The notes under the pieces were generated by a model that was not told where the DNA came from, did not search any database, and worked only from the letters and a program-made list of their open reading frames with translations. Positions 24,633 through 33,151 of a stretch of DNA of 46,711 nucleotides are shown piece after piece. Within the stretch, counting starts at the first letter, position 1; every line of letters begins with the position of its first letter. The stretch spans positions 1 through 46,711 of the forward strand of contig JBNLDE010000159.1 of the NCBI GenBank assembly GCA_050304175.1, written 5' to 3'. The stretch comes from JAIOIW01 sp050304175. Its GTDB lineage: Bacteria > Pseudomonadota > Alphaproteobacteria > Rhizobiales > Rhizobiaceae. The position numbers were made by a program, and so were the translations under genes.

Positions 24633-24707
24633 GCGGGTGTAGCTCAGGGGTAGAGCACAACCTTGCCAAGGTTGGGGTCGTGGGTTCGAATCCCATCGCC
24701 CGCTCCA
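24633..24707 (+). tRNA. tRNA-Gly (GCC anticodon)
   Basis: A 75-base tRNA including encoded CCA (24705-24707). The acceptor stem GCGGGTG pairs with CGCCCGC (24697-24703 region). The D arm AGCTCAGGGGTAGAGC is present, the anticodon stem CAACC/GGTTG encloses loop TTGCCAA with anticodon GCC, and the T arm is GTGGGTTCGAATCCCAT. It reads GGC and GGT codons. An intrinsic terminator follows 25 bases downstream. Confidence 0.97.
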
Positions 24708-24732
24708 GTTTAAAGAATTTGGCAGGCTTGCG

Positions 24733-24756
24733 GGCTCGGTTTATCCGGGCCTTTTT
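24733..24756 (+). terminator. Intrinsic terminator after tRNA-Gly
   Basis: GGCTCGG (24733-24739), loop TTTAT, and CCGGGCC (24745-24751) form a 7-bp stem with one G-U pair. Five Ts follow directly (24752-24756). This is a classical Rho-independent terminator for the tRNA transcript. Confidence 0.85.
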
Positions 24757-24816
24757 GCTATCTGGACCACACGATCCATTCGCGGAAGAAATGTGGCGGG
24801 ATGACCGTCAGCTTCC

Positions 24817-26214
24817 TCACCAGATCCAGAATATCAGCGCCCATGACCAGACGGAGGCCGCGCAGGCCGGTGCAAAAGCCAGGGTCGCGGCAATCCGTCG
24901 CGGCAGATCGGCGTAGCTCGCGGTGATCATCCAGCAGAGCACCATGCTCGCCAGTACGGCAACCGAAAGCGCGCCGACACGCGCATTGTCGACCCAGCGC
25001 AGATCGAATCCGTCTGCGTGCAATAGGGTTACGGTCTGCGCGGACAGGCCGAGGATCACGCCGACAGCCGCCAGCGGGATCAGCGATTGCACGAGATGGT
25101 GAAAGCGCAGCCAACGCCACTCGCCGAGAATGCGTGTCGCGGCAGCGACGGGCAAAGCCAGCGCCAGGCTCATCGCGACTGCGGCCATCGCGATATAGGC
25201 GAGCAGCAGGGCGCCATCCAGCACCGTCATCACGTCGTTGCGACCCGGGTAGTCGGTGAGGATCCACCAGGGCAGCCGCAAGGTGAGCGGCCAGATCAGA
25301 TCCTGATCGACAAGACAGGTGGCCACGGCTTGCTTGGCGGCAATGAACCACGGCGACATCGACCACTGGAATGCGCCCACGGCAACACCCATCAGGCCGA
25401 TGATGATCAGCGCGCTTTCCCAGGCGGTCGCTTCACGCTTGCTAAGGCGGACGATTTCCGATCCCGGCGCACGAGGCTTCAGCTCGATCGCGTCGCGAAA
25501 ACCGGCGCACCGCCCGCACATGTGGCATGCCGAAGCGCCGTCCAGAGTTTTGATTGGTACCAGCGGAGCGCACACGAAGCGGTTGTCGAGGGCATCGCGC
25601 TTCGATGATCCGGCCCACGCCGCCTGATCCGTGACATAGTGCATCGGCGCCAGCTTTGCGAGAAGGCCGAACACACCGTTGACCGGGCAGAGGTAGCGGC
25701 ACCAGACCCGCTTTTCCCTGCCATAGACGAAGCCGACAGCGATCGCCGCGAGCGTGGATCCGCCCAGAACGAGCGCGGCGGGAGCCGGATACTGGTAGAC
25801 GCTGACCATTTGCCCGTAGACGGTGGTCATGACGAATGCCGTGAAGGGCCAACCGCGCCAGAGCATCCACCGGGGCGTGGCACGGCCCAATCCGTGGCGG
25901 CTCGCCCGCTCCGAAAGCGAACCCTCCGGGCACAAGATGCCGCACCACAGGCGGCCAAACAGGATTATGCTCAACAGGACACCCGGCCACCAAATGCCCC
26001 AGAACACGAACTGCGCGAAGATGGTCAGATTGTTCCAGATATGATCGAGCCGTCCGGGCAACGGCAGCAAGGTAGGCGTGATTAGAAGCACCGCGTAGAC
26101 CGCGATAATCGACCACTGCAAGGACCGGATGGCGTTTTGGTGGTCGCGGAGCCAGAGTCCGACATTGGCAAGCACGGTGCGGCGCGGCGTCCGGTCGACA
26201 ATCGTGATGGTCAT
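24817..26214 (-). CDS. ftrD: FtrD-like polyferredoxin of the ferrous-iron uptake system
   Basis: A 465-residue polytopic inner-membrane protein with cysteine clusters for iron-sulfur centres: LWCGILCPEG, VWCRYLCPVNG and CHMCGRCAGFRD. About ten hydrophobic segments are visible. In Brucella and Bordetella FtrABCD, FtrD is thought to pass electrons during Fe2+ oxidation-coupled transport. It is third in the ftr run, 126 bp after ftrB. NapH/CcoG-like polyferredoxins share the motifs, but the ftrA-ftrB neighbours decide the call. Start: ATG at 26214 with GAGGGG 8 bases upstream; the GTG at 26220 would sit only 2 bases from it. Confidence 0.85.
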   Translation of the reverse strand: MTITIVDRTPRRTVLANVGLWLRDHQNAIRSLQWSIIAVYAVLLITPTLLPLPGRLDHIWNNLTIFAQFVFWGIWWPGVLLSIILFGRLWCGILCPEGSLSERASRHGLGRATPRWMLWRGWPFTAFVMTTVYGQMVSVYQYPAPAALVLGGSTLAAIAVGFVYGREKRVWCRYLCPVNGVFGLLAKLAPMHYVTDQAAWAGSSKRDALDNRFVCAPLVPIKTLDGASACHMCGRCAGFRDAIELKPRAPGSEIVRLSKREATAWESALIIIGLMGVAVGAFQWSMSPWFIAAKQAVATCLVDQDLIWPLTLRLPWWILTDYPGRNDVMTVLDGALLLAYIAMAAVAMSLALALPVAAATRILGEWRWLRFHHLVQSLIPLAAVGVILGLSAQTVTLLHADGFDLRWVDNARVGALSVAVLASMVLCWMITASYADLPRRIAATLAFAPACAASVWSWALIFWIW

Positions 26215-26340
26215 GTGCACGACCCCTCGGCAACGGAATGCTCCGCGACTGACGGCAATGGCGCCGCCGCGGCAAATTTGCCCGGTCCCGGTAATCCCGC
26301 CCCGGTGACCGGCTGGCGGTCATTCGCTGATCCTGGCGCT

Positions 26341-26712
26341 TTATTCCGCAACGATGACGCCTCGCGCCGTATCGATGTGGAACTCGTCGTAAAAATCGTA
26401 TGTACCGGGAGAGACCTTTCGCAAGACCACGAAGGACACCGTTCCCGGAGCGAGCACCTTTTCGCGGCGAAGGTCGAGGCTTTCAAACTCGGCCGCGGAC
26501 GAACCCGTGTTCTTGAGCACAAGCTTCACAGTCTTATTTGCCGGGATGACAATACGCTCCGGCATCAGGACGCCGTCATTCAGTTCGAGTGTGAACGTCG
26601 GCAGTTCCTCAGCCCGCGCCAGTTCCGCGTTTACCGGCGCGAACAGGATCATTGCCGCGACCAGCCCGCAGGTTCGCTTGGCGCGACCAAATCGGTTTCC
26701 AATCATAGACAT
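26341..26712 (-). CDS. ftrB: FtrB-like periplasmic cupredoxin
   Basis: A 123-residue exported cupredoxin-like protein. The signal peptide runs to about residue 32-34 (hydrophobic CGLVAAMILFAPVNA then ELARA-EE). The mature domain has PERIVIPANKTVKLVLKNTGSSAAEFES and a C-terminal FYDEFHIDTARGVI block. This is the EfeO N-terminal cupredoxin/FtrB type, which binds copper and helps oxidise Fe2+ for the FTR1 permease. Start ATG at 26712, with GGAG 8 bases upstream. It lies 103 bp downstream of ftrA and 126 bp before ftrD. Confidence 0.87.
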   Translation of the reverse strand: MSMIGNRFGRAKRTCGLVAAMILFAPVNAELARAEELPTFTLELNDGVLMPERIVIPANKTVKLVLKNTGSSAAEFESLDLRREKVLAPGTVSFVVLRKVSPGTYDFYDEFHIDTARGVIVAE

Positions 26713-26815
26713 GTCGCATGCTCCGGTTTTCTGCCGCGGCGCACTGCGCCCTGTTAGCGGAGCCCGGACCGGATCGCGGATTGCAACCGGGTCCGGACAC
26801 ACGCCGGTCGGGGCG

Positions 26816-27427
26816 TCAGTAGGCGCCCTTCTTGCCGACGCCGGCGTAGACAAATTCGTGGCGGGTGGTGAATGGCTCGAACCACTCGGCGACTCCGGTT
26901 TCCTTGTCCACATGGCGGCCGAAATGCGAATCGGGATCGGATCCAGGCGGCGCGATCGTGAATTCGACGGTGTATTTGCCGGGGCCCATGAGCTTCACAT
27001 TGTCGCCGTAATGCGGCCCGTCGCTGGCAACCATCGGCATGAGCCGGCCGGAGACCGGCGCCTCGCCTTCTTTTTCCACCTTGTAACCGACAACGAGATA
27101 CGGGACCCATTCGCCCTCCGCGAAGCCGTTCCGGTTGTCGGCCAGCGCATGGATATCCGCCTCCAGGTGAATGTCGCTTTCAGCAGCGGCCCGCATCATG
27201 CCCTCCGGTTCCATCGTGACCGGCTGGAGATAGACCGCCGCTACTTCCAGGCCGCCGCCGTTCTGCGGTACGCCGATCGGATATTCGAGCGCTGTCGCGG
27301 GAAGGGCGGACGCCGCCAGGCCCATTGCGGCGATCAGGCCAATTGTCGTGTTGCGGACGATGGAAGTTGTTCTGGGATATGTTTGCGCGGCCAAAATCAG
27401 GCGGGCACGCAGCCTGCGATAAGTCAT
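26816..27427 (-). CDS. ftrA: FtrA/P19-like periplasmic iron transport protein
   Basis: A 203-residue member of the P19/Tpd iron-transport family, a periplasmic iron- and copper-binding protein that supplies Fe2+ to an FTR1-type permease. A long N-terminal region with a hydrophobic stretch (TTIGLIAAMGLAASALPATA) is the export signal. The mature part carries the metal ligands of P19: EAD-IHA, SDIHLEADIHA, the EGEWVPYLVVGYKV segment, LMPMVASDGPHYGDNV, with the conserved M-x-M and histidine. Start: ATG at 27427 with GAGGA about 6 bases upstream. First gene of the run; an Irr-like box lies 102 bp upstream of its start. Confidence 0.88.
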   Translation of the reverse strand: MTYRRLRARLILAAQTYPRTTSIVRNTTIGLIAAMGLAASALPATALEYPIGVPQNGGGLEVAAVYLQPVTMEPEGMMRAAAESDIHLEADIHALADNRNGFAEGEWVPYLVVGYKVEKEGEAPVSGRLMPMVASDGPHYGDNVKLMGPGKYTVEFTIAPPGSDPDSHFGRHVDKETGVAEWFEPFTTRHEFVYAGVGKKGAY

Positions 27428-27528
27428 TGGATCCTCACTATCAGGGGTCAAGGCCCTGCGGTCGGTTTCGTTAGTAGGCATCGGCTTTCTGGTCAGCCAA
27501 AACCGAAAAGTCAATATAAAATCAATAG

Positions 27529-27545
27529 TTTATAACGATTCTAAA
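27529..27545. promoter_or_regulatory. Irr-type iron control element (ICE-like box)
   Basis: TTTATAA-CGA-TTCTAAA (27529-27545) is an inverted repeat matching the Irr ICE consensus TTTAGAA-N3-TTCTAAA at 13 of 14 arm positions. It lies in an AT-rich stretch 102 bp upstream of ftrA. Irr is the haem-responsive iron regulator of Rhizobiales, and iron-uptake genes of this class are known Irr targets. No experimental support is available from sequence. Confidence 0.65.
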
Positions 27546-27694
27546 TTTGAGCGATTCAAACGGGACCCGTTCGCTGATAGCGAGCCGGAGCTTAACGGTC
27601 CGGAGGAAACGGCGGGCAACAGCACTGTGCCGATAAGGATGGACAACTTCAAACGCTCGTTCCGTGCGTACCGGACCTGTGCTAGCAAACTGGC

Positions 27695-28741
27695 ATGGCG
27701 CAGAGGAAATCCCATGAAGTCGACCGCTGGATCGCGCAATCCGGCACCACCGAGCGCATCATTCTGGTCTATGGCCCCGATCGCGGCCTTGTTTCGGAGC
27801 GCGCTCGCAGGATCGCGTCGAAATCCGGGCTCTCGCTCGACGATCCTTTTGCGGTCATTCGTCTTGATGCCGGCGAGATCGAGCAGGATCCGGGCCGACT
27901 GGTCGACGAGGCGCGAACGGTCGCGATGTTCGGCGGCGAGCGGTTGATCTGGGTCACCGGGGCAGGGGCGCAAAAGAGCCTGGTGGCGGCAGTCAGGGAA
28001 CTTGTCGAACGACCGCCCGATGACGCGACCGTACTGATCGAGGGTGGCGACCTCAAGAAGAGCGCCGGAGGATTGCGCGCGATCGTGGAAGCCGCCGGCT
28101 CGGCCATGGCCCTGCCCTGCTACGCCGACAATGCGCGCGACATTGACCAGCTTGTCAATGACGAACTGTCGAAAGCCGGTCTTTCAATCACGCCCGAAGC
28201 GCGGCAATTGCTGAACATGTGCCTGGGCGGCGACCGTTTGGCGAGCCGTGGCGAAATCGAGAAATTGCTGCTTTATGCGCAGGGTCGGGAGCGTATCGGC
28301 GTGGAAGACGTTGCCGCCAGTGTTGGTGACGCCTCGGCCATCTCGGCAGATGATGCCGTCGATGCCGTGTTGACCGGTGCGAGAGGCGATTTCGATGCGG
28401 CATTTTCCGGCGTTTTGGCCGGCGGTGCCCACCCTTTTGTCGTGCTTTCAGCCGCGATGCGCCAGTTTGCGGCCCTGCAGCGCCTGCGCGCCGATATGGA
28501 CGCCTCCGGCCGTTCGGCCAATGCCGTGGTCGCTGGCGCGCGACCGCCGATTTTCTTTGCCCGCAAGCAGACCATGGAGATTGCGCTGAAGGCCTGGCCG
28601 GGTGAAGCTATCGCCGGCGCGCTCGACCGCCTGCAGGCCACGGTGCTGGAAACCAGGCGGCGCCCCGACCTGGCCGTCGCGGTCTCGCGCCAGTCGCTGC
28701 TTGCGCTGGCGGTGGAAGCCGCGCGCGGTCGCCGCCGCTAG
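27695..28741 (+). CDS. holA: DNA polymerase III delta subunit
   Basis: Clamp-loader delta subunit, which opens the beta sliding clamp; 348 residues, normal length for alphaproteobacteria. Similarity starts with HEVDRWI and IILVYGPDRGLVSERA, continues through WVTGAGAQKSLVAAV and VLIEGGDLKKSAGGLRAIV, and ends with QSLLALAVEAA. The ATG at 27695 has an in-frame TAG 12 bases upstream and a poor ribosome site. In most relatives holA follows leuS-lptE; here the iron genes are upstream instead. Its TAG stop overlaps that of parB, which converges. Confidence 0.94.
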   Translation: MAQRKSHEVDRWIAQSGTTERIILVYGPDRGLVSERARRIASKSGLSLDDPFAVIRLDAGEIEQDPGRLVDEARTVAMFGGERLIWVTGAGAQKSLVAAVRELVERPPDDATVLIEGGDLKKSAGGLRAIVEAAGSAMALPCYADNARDIDQLVNDELSKAGLSITPEARQLLNMCLGGDRLASRGEIEKLLLYAQGRERIGVEDVAASVGDASAISADDAVDAVLTGARGDFDAAFSGVLAGGAHPFVVLSAAMRQFAALQRLRADMDASGRSANAVVAGARPPIFFARKQTMEIALKAWPGEAIAGALDRLQATVLETRRRPDLAVAVSRQSLLALAVEAARGRRR

Positions 28742-29604
28742 CCCTGGAGCAGGCGGCAGAGTTCGTCGAGCTGCTCGAGCGAGCTGTAGGCGATCTTCAA
28801 CTCGCCGCCCTTGTTGCCGTGCGCGACCGCAACCTTCATGCCGAGCGAATCGGTCAGCAGTTTTTCCAGCGCCAGCGTGTCGGCGTCCTTCTCGCGCGGA
28901 TGGGCGGCGCTGCCGGCAGGCTTTTTCGCCGGCGCCTGTTGCAGGGCTTCCGCCTGGCGTACGGACAGGCCTTGATCGATGATCCGCCGCGCTAGGCCGG
29001 CCGGATCCTGGGCGTTGACCAGGGTTCGGGCGTGGCCGGCGGACAACGAACCGTCCGAGATCAGCGACAGCACGTTTTCCGGCAATTTGAGCAGGCGCAG
29101 CGTGTTGGCCACATGGCTGCGGCTCTTGCCGATGACTTGCCCGAGATCGTTTTGGGTATAGCCATGCTCGTCGATCAGTTGCTGATAGCCCATCGCCTCC
29201 TCGACCGGATTGAGATCCGAACGCTGAACGTTTTCGACGATGGCGATCTCGAGAGCGACCCGGTCATCGACGTCCTTGATAATGATCGGAACCGATGTCA
29301 GGCCGGCCTGCTGCGCCGCACGCCAGCGCCTTTCGCCGGCTATAATTTCATAGCGGTCCAAGCCTGCCCTGCGCACGACGACAGGTTGGACGATTCCGTG
29401 TTCGCGGATTGACTGGGCGAGGTCGGCCAGGTCGGCCTCCGCGAAGTTGCGCCGCGGATTGTGTGGATTGCGCGTGACGAATTCGATCGGCACCGACCCG
29501 TCGGCAACCGGTTTTTCGGCGGTATCGTTTGCCGGCTTGTCGATTTCCCCAATCAGGGCGGCAAGTCCGCGCCCAAGGCGTCTTTTTGATTGTTCGTCAG
29601 TCAT
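28738..29604 (-). CDS. parB: Chromosome-partitioning protein ParB
   Basis: A 288-residue CTP-dependent DNA clamp that loads at parS and spreads on neighbouring DNA; it organises the origin with ParA and SMC. N-terminal SKRRLGRGLAALIG (ParA-stimulating region), the CTP-binding core with GERRWR (residues 90-95), a helix-turn-helix near residue 140-165 (GYTQNDLGQVIGKSRSHV) and a C-terminal dimerisation domain. Start: ATG at 29604 with AGGAA upstream; longer extensions are non-homologous. parA lies 25 bp upstream. At least four parS-like sites lie within 4.5 kb. Confidence 0.96.
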   Translation of the reverse strand: MTDEQSKRRLGRGLAALIGEIDKPANDTAEKPVADGSVPIEFVTRNPHNPRRNFAEADLADLAQSIREHGIVQPVVVRRAGLDRYEIIAGERRWRAAQQAGLTSVPIIIKDVDDRVALEIAIVENVQRSDLNPVEEAMGYQQLIDEHGYTQNDLGQVIGKSRSHVANTLRLLKLPENVLSLISDGSLSAGHARTLVNAQDPAGLARRIIDQGLSVRQAEALQQAPAKKPAGSAAHPREKDADTLALEKLLTDSLGMKVAVAHGNKGGELKIAYSSLEQLDELCRLLQG

Positions 29605-29629
29605 TGCCGAAAGTTCCTGCCTGTTTGTA

Positions 29630-30427
29630 TCATGCTGCCTTGAGACTGCGCTCGCGCCGGATAACTTCCGACGCGAGCTGCAGATAGGCCTGGCTGCCGG
29701 CGCAGCTGAGATCATAAAGAATAGCCGGCTTACCATATGACGGCGCCTCGGAAATCCGGACATTTCGCGGGATCATCGTCCGGTAAACCTTGTCGCCCAT
29801 ATGCGAGCGAACGTCATCGGCCACCTGGTTGGCGAGATTGTTGCGGCCGTCATACATGGTCAGTACGATGCCCTGGATTTCTAGCCCGGGGTTCACGCTG
29901 GCGCGCACTTGCTCGACGGTCTGCAGCAACTGGCTCAAACCCTCCAGGGCAAAGAACTCGCATTGCAGCGGCACAAGCACCGAATCGGCGGCGGCCATCG
30001 CGTTGATCGTCAGCAGGTTCAGCGAGGGCGGGCAATCTATCAGCACATAGGAGTAGCCGGCCGCCGCGCCATTTGGCCCTCTCAAAGCGTCGCGCAGCCT
30101 GAAAGCGCGGTTTTGCGAACCGGCAATCTCCATTTCCACGCCGAGCAGATCCATTGTCGACGGCACGACATGCAAATCCGGAACCGCGGTCGGCGTCGCC
30201 GCCTCGACGATCGTCGCCTCGCCGACGAGAACGTCATAAGCGGAGATACCCCGGTCACCGCGGTCGATACCCAATCCGGTACTAGCATTGCCCTGCGGAT
30301 CGATATCGACGATCAGTACCTTTTCGCCGATCGCCGCAAGGGCGGTACCGAGATTGATGGCGGTCGTCGTCTTTCCGACCCCGCCCTTCTGGTTGGCGAT
30401 CGTGATGATCCTTGGCTGTTTGATCAT
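29630..30427 (-). CDS. parA: Chromosome-partitioning ATPase ParA
   Basis: A 265-residue deviant Walker ATPase that moves ParB-parS complexes. The KGGVGKTTT motif (residues 14-22) includes both the signature Lys14 and Lys19. Switch-like blocks VDIDPQGNASTGLG and YSYVLIDCPPSLNLL follow. It heads toward parB (25 bp) and is preceded by rsmG (42-bp gap) on the same strand, the standard rsmG-parA-parB order. Confidence 0.97.
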   Translation of the reverse strand: MIKQPRIITIANQKGGVGKTTTAINLGTALAAIGEKVLIVDIDPQGNASTGLGIDRGDRGISAYDVLVGEATIVEAATPTAVPDLHVVPSTMDLLGVEMEIAGSQNRAFRLRDALRGPNGAAAGYSYVLIDCPPSLNLLTINAMAAADSVLVPLQCEFFALEGLSQLLQTVEQVRASVNPGLEIQGIVLTMYDGRNNLANQVADDVRSHMGDKVYRTMIPRNVRISEAPSYGKPAILYDLSCAGSQAYLQLASEVIRRERSLKAA

Positions 30428-30469
30428 GGTCGTTCGTGCCGCTCGTTCGACTTGGATTGTGCGTGGAAT

Positions 30470-31111
30470 CTACACCGCGTGACAGCGCTTCAGGTTGGTA
30501 ATTTCCAGGACGATCCCTTCGGGATCGACGATGCTTGGATGTTTTACCAGATCGAACGACCAATGCTCAGAACTTTCTTCGATTTCCAACCTGTATCCCC
30601 GACCTTTATGAAACAGGGCTCTGGCGCCGGCCGTAAGCCAGGGTTCGGCCAGCGACAGCAGCTTGGGCAAGGGGGCAAGGGCCCGTGCCGTCACCAGATC
30701 CGGCGCCGGAACACGACCAAATGCATCCTCGATCCGGACTGGATGAACCTTTGCCGGGGCGCCGGTCTCGTGTAACACCTTGACCAGAAAAGCTGCCTTT
30801 TTCCGGTTGCTTTCGACGAGATCGACCGTTGAACCGGGGCGGTCCCGGAGCAGGATGGCGACGACGGCGCCCGGCAAACCGCCGCCCGACCCGATGTCCA
30901 GCCAGTGGCGGGCGTCTCCACCCAGCGACAGAAGCTGGGCGCTGTCGACAACGTGGCGGCTCCAGAAATGTTCGAGGGTCGATGGCGCGGCCAGATTGAT
31001 TCGGGCATTCCACTGGCGGAACAGGGACTCGTACAGGTAGAGTGCATCCAGCGTTTCACGTGAAACAGGGCCGGCGGCGCGCAAGATCTGGCTGTCGCGC
31101 GACTCGATCAT
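30470..31111 (-). CDS. rsmG: 16S rRNA (guanine527-N7)-methyltransferase
   Basis: A 213-residue SAM-dependent methyltransferase that makes m7G527 in 16S rRNA (formerly GidB). The SAM motif is WLDIGSGGGLPG; further blocks are LVESNRKKAAFL and DLVTARALAPLPKLL. Its ATG overlaps the mnmG stop by 4 bp (ATGA), indicating translational coupling. A parS site (31052-31067) is embedded in codons for VSRETL near the N terminus, an arrangement common in alphaproteobacteria. Confidence 0.96.
   Translation of the reverse strand: MIESRDSQILRAAGPVSRETLDALYLYESLFRQWNARINLAAPSTLEHFWSRHVVDSAQLLSLGGDARHWLDIGSGGGLPGAVVAILLRDRPGSTVDLVESNRKKAAFLVKVLHETGAPAKVHPVRIEDAFGRVPAPDLVTARALAPLPKLLSLAEPWLTAGARALFHKGRGYRLEIEESSEHWSFDLVKHPSIVDPEGIVLEITNLKRCHAV
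31052..31067. promoter_or_regulatory. parS site inside rsmG
   Basis: CGTTTCACGTGAAACA matches the parS consensus TGTTTCACGTGAAACA at 15 of 16 positions, with a complete 14-bp palindrome. It lies in the coding sequence of rsmG, about 1.4 kb from parB. It is a ParB loading site by consensus. Confidence 0.88.
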
Positions 31112-32982
31112 ACCGCTTCCGAGAGATTTATCCGCTCCGCGCGTCGGACATGGGCCACGATCAACGCCAGCGCCGCCGGTGTCATCCCGTCGATCCGGCC
31201 GGCCTCGGCAATATTGCCCGGGCGTCGGTTCATCACCTTCTGTTGTATCTCTTTCGACAAGCCAGGTACTGACGTGAAATCGAGGTCCGGGGGAATTGCC
31301 AGCGATTCCTCGCGGCGCAGCACCGCGATATCCGCATCCTGGCGCGAGAGATAGACCGCGTATTTCGCTTCCGTATCCACAAGCCCCTTGACCATTTCAG
31401 GGATCGCTCCCAGTTCCGGCCAGATCTCCTCAAGTGCGCCGAAAGCCACATCCGGATAGGCGAGCAGGTCGAATGCCGACCGGCGAACGCCATCCTGGTT
31501 CACAGCGAGCCCGTGCCTTTTCGCCGCATTCGGCGTCAGGCTCACCGACTTAGCCAACGCGACGCCGCTTGCGAATTCAGATTCCAGTTTCGTAAACCGC
31601 TTGACGCGATCGTCCGACGCAATGCCCAGATCAATCGCTTTCGGTGTGAGCCGCAAGTCCGCATTGTCTGCCCGGATCGAAAGACGGAATTCCGCGCGCG
31701 ACGTAAACATCCGGTAGGGCTCGGTGATACCGCGACTGGTCAGGTCGTCGATCATCACTCCGATGTAGGCGTCGCCGCGGCCCAGAATAAACGGGTCGCG
31801 GCCCTGGATCTTGAGCGCCGCGTTCAACCCTGCAACCAGGCCCTGAGCCGCAGCCTCTTCGTAGCCGGTCGTACCGTTGATCTGACCGGCCATGTACAAA
31901 CCTTGGATTCGGCGGGTCTCAAGCGTTTTCCGAAGTTCCCGCGGATCGATATGATCATATTCGATCGCGTAACCCGGCTGGATCATTCTAACCCCCCCAA
32001 GACCGGGTATACTGGCAAGGATGTCGAGTTGAACCTCCTCCGGTAGCGAGGTCGAAATTCCGTTAGGATAAACCGTATCGTCATCCAGACCTTCAGGTTC
32101 AAGGAAGATCTGGTGTCCATCCCTGTCGCCGAACTTTACGATCTTATCTTCAATCGACGGACAATATCTCGGACCGACGCCCTCGATCGATCCGGAGTAC
32201 ATCGCCGAGCGATGCAGGTTTTCCCTGATAATGTCATGCGTGCGCTCTGTCGTCCGGGAGATGCCACAGGATATTTGCCGGTTTGCGACGCCATTGACGA
32301 GCAACGAAAACGGGACCGGGTCATCATCCGCGTCCTGGCGTCCGATCTTGGACCAATCTATGGTACGTCCATCCAGGCGTGGCGGCGTCCCGGTTTTCAG
32401 CCGTCCCAGCGCAAATCCGGCATGGCGCAGGCTTTCCGCCAATGCCTCCGCGGGCTGCTCGCCGAGTCTCCCGGCCCGAATCCGTCGGTCTCCGATGTGA
32501 ATGAGCCCGCCCAGAAACGTCCCGGTCGTTAAAACAACCGCGGAAGCTGTCAACTCGCGACCGTCCGCGAGACTTAGCCCGGTTATCACGCCTTCCGTCC
32601 AGGTGATATCCGCGGCCTCGCCCTCAATGATGTCCAAACCAGGGCTCGCCGCGATGGCCCTTTGCATTGCAAGACGATACAGCTTCCGGTCCGCCTGCGT
32701 TCTCGGCCCGCGGACCGCTGCACCCTTTCGCCGGTTCAGCATCCGGTATTGAATGGCGGCGGCATCGGCAATTCTACCCATCAACCCGTCAAGCGCATCT
32801 ATTTCGCGGACCAGATGCCCTTTTCCAAGCCCGCCGATGGCAGGGTTGCAGGACATGACGCCGATTTTATCGCTTGCCAATGTCACCAACGCTGTTCGTG
32901 CGCCGGCGCGCGCAGCAGCTGAAGCTGCCTCGCAGCCGGCGTGTCCGCCGCCAACAACAATGACATCATAATGGTCTGACAT
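31108..32982 (-). CDS. mnmG: tRNA uridine-5-carboxymethylaminomethyl modification enzyme MnmG
   Basis: A 624-residue FAD enzyme (GidA) that with MnmE installs the cmnm5 group on wobble uridine 34 of several tRNAs. The FAD motif VIVVGGGHAGCEAA begins at residue 7; family blocks MSCNPAIGGLGKGHL, PRTQADRKLY and GLYMAGQINGTTGYEEA follow. Start: the ATG at about 32982 gives the standard N terminus MSDHYDV; an in-frame GTG at 33075 lies in a parS site and adds 31 non-homologous residues. Overlaps rsmG by 4 bp. Confidence 0.97.
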   Translation of the reverse strand: MSDHYDVIVVGGGHAGCEAASAAARAGARTALVTLASDKIGVMSCNPAIGGLGKGHLVREIDALDGLMGRIADAAAIQYRMLNRRKGAAVRGPRTQADRKLYRLAMQRAIAASPGLDIIEGEAADITWTEGVITGLSLADGRELTASAVVLTTGTFLGGLIHIGDRRIRAGRLGEQPAEALAESLRHAGFALGRLKTGTPPRLDGRTIDWSKIGRQDADDDPVPFSLLVNGVANRQISCGISRTTERTHDIIRENLHRSAMYSGSIEGVGPRYCPSIEDKIVKFGDRDGHQIFLEPEGLDDDTVYPNGISTSLPEEVQLDILASIPGLGGVRMIQPGYAIEYDHIDPRELRKTLETRRIQGLYMAGQINGTTGYEEAAAQGLVAGLNAALKIQGRDPFILGRGDAYIGVMIDDLTSRGITEPYRMFTSRAEFRLSIRADNADLRLTPKAIDLGIASDDRVKRFTKLESEFASGVALAKSVSLTPNAAKRHGLAVNQDGVRRSAFDLLAYPDVAFGALEEIWPELGAIPEMVKGLVDTEAKYAVYLSRQDADIAVLRREESLAIPPDLDFTSVPGLSKEIQQKVMNRRPGNIAEAGRIDGMTPAALALIVAHVRRAERINLSEAV

Positions 32983-33067
32983 GGCCAACCTTTGCTGGGC
33001 CGAACAGATGGTCTGGAAAGACCGTCGAGTCAAGTTGGGGGTAGGTCGGTCCAGACCCTCGAAATCA

Positions 33068-33083
33068 TGTTTCACGTGAAACG
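33068..33083. promoter_or_regulatory. parS site upstream of mnmG
   Basis: TGTTTCACGTGAAACG matches the parS consensus at 15 of 16 positions, with the central palindrome complete. It is the first of three sites within 100 bp in the mnmE-mnmG gap, about 3.5 kb from parB. Confidence 0.9.
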
Positions 33084-33104
33084 ATGTACAATCGTAGCCG
33101 AAAA

Positions 33105-33120
33105 GGTTTCACGTGAATCA
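33105..33120. promoter_or_regulatory. parS-like half-degenerate site
   Basis: GGTTTCACGTGAATCA matches parS at 14 of 16 positions; the right arm has GAATCA instead of GAAACA. It lies 22 bp after the stronger site and may have weaker ParB binding. Confidence 0.65.
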
Positions 33121-33151
33121 CCGCCACCGACCAAATAGCCCGGCACACCTG

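Noticed and set aside
24633..24707. tRNA-Gly as an integration site for a genomic island
   Set aside because: No integrase, no repeated 3' tRNA end and no foreign-looking genes nearby.
27627..27947. Small gene overlapping the start of holA
   Set aside because: Its translation has no similarity and it lies mostly inside holA in another frame, despite a GGAGG upstream.
32983..33075. Extended N terminus of mnmG from GTG at 33075
   Set aside because: The added 31 residues do not match MnmG, and the GTG lies within a parS site.
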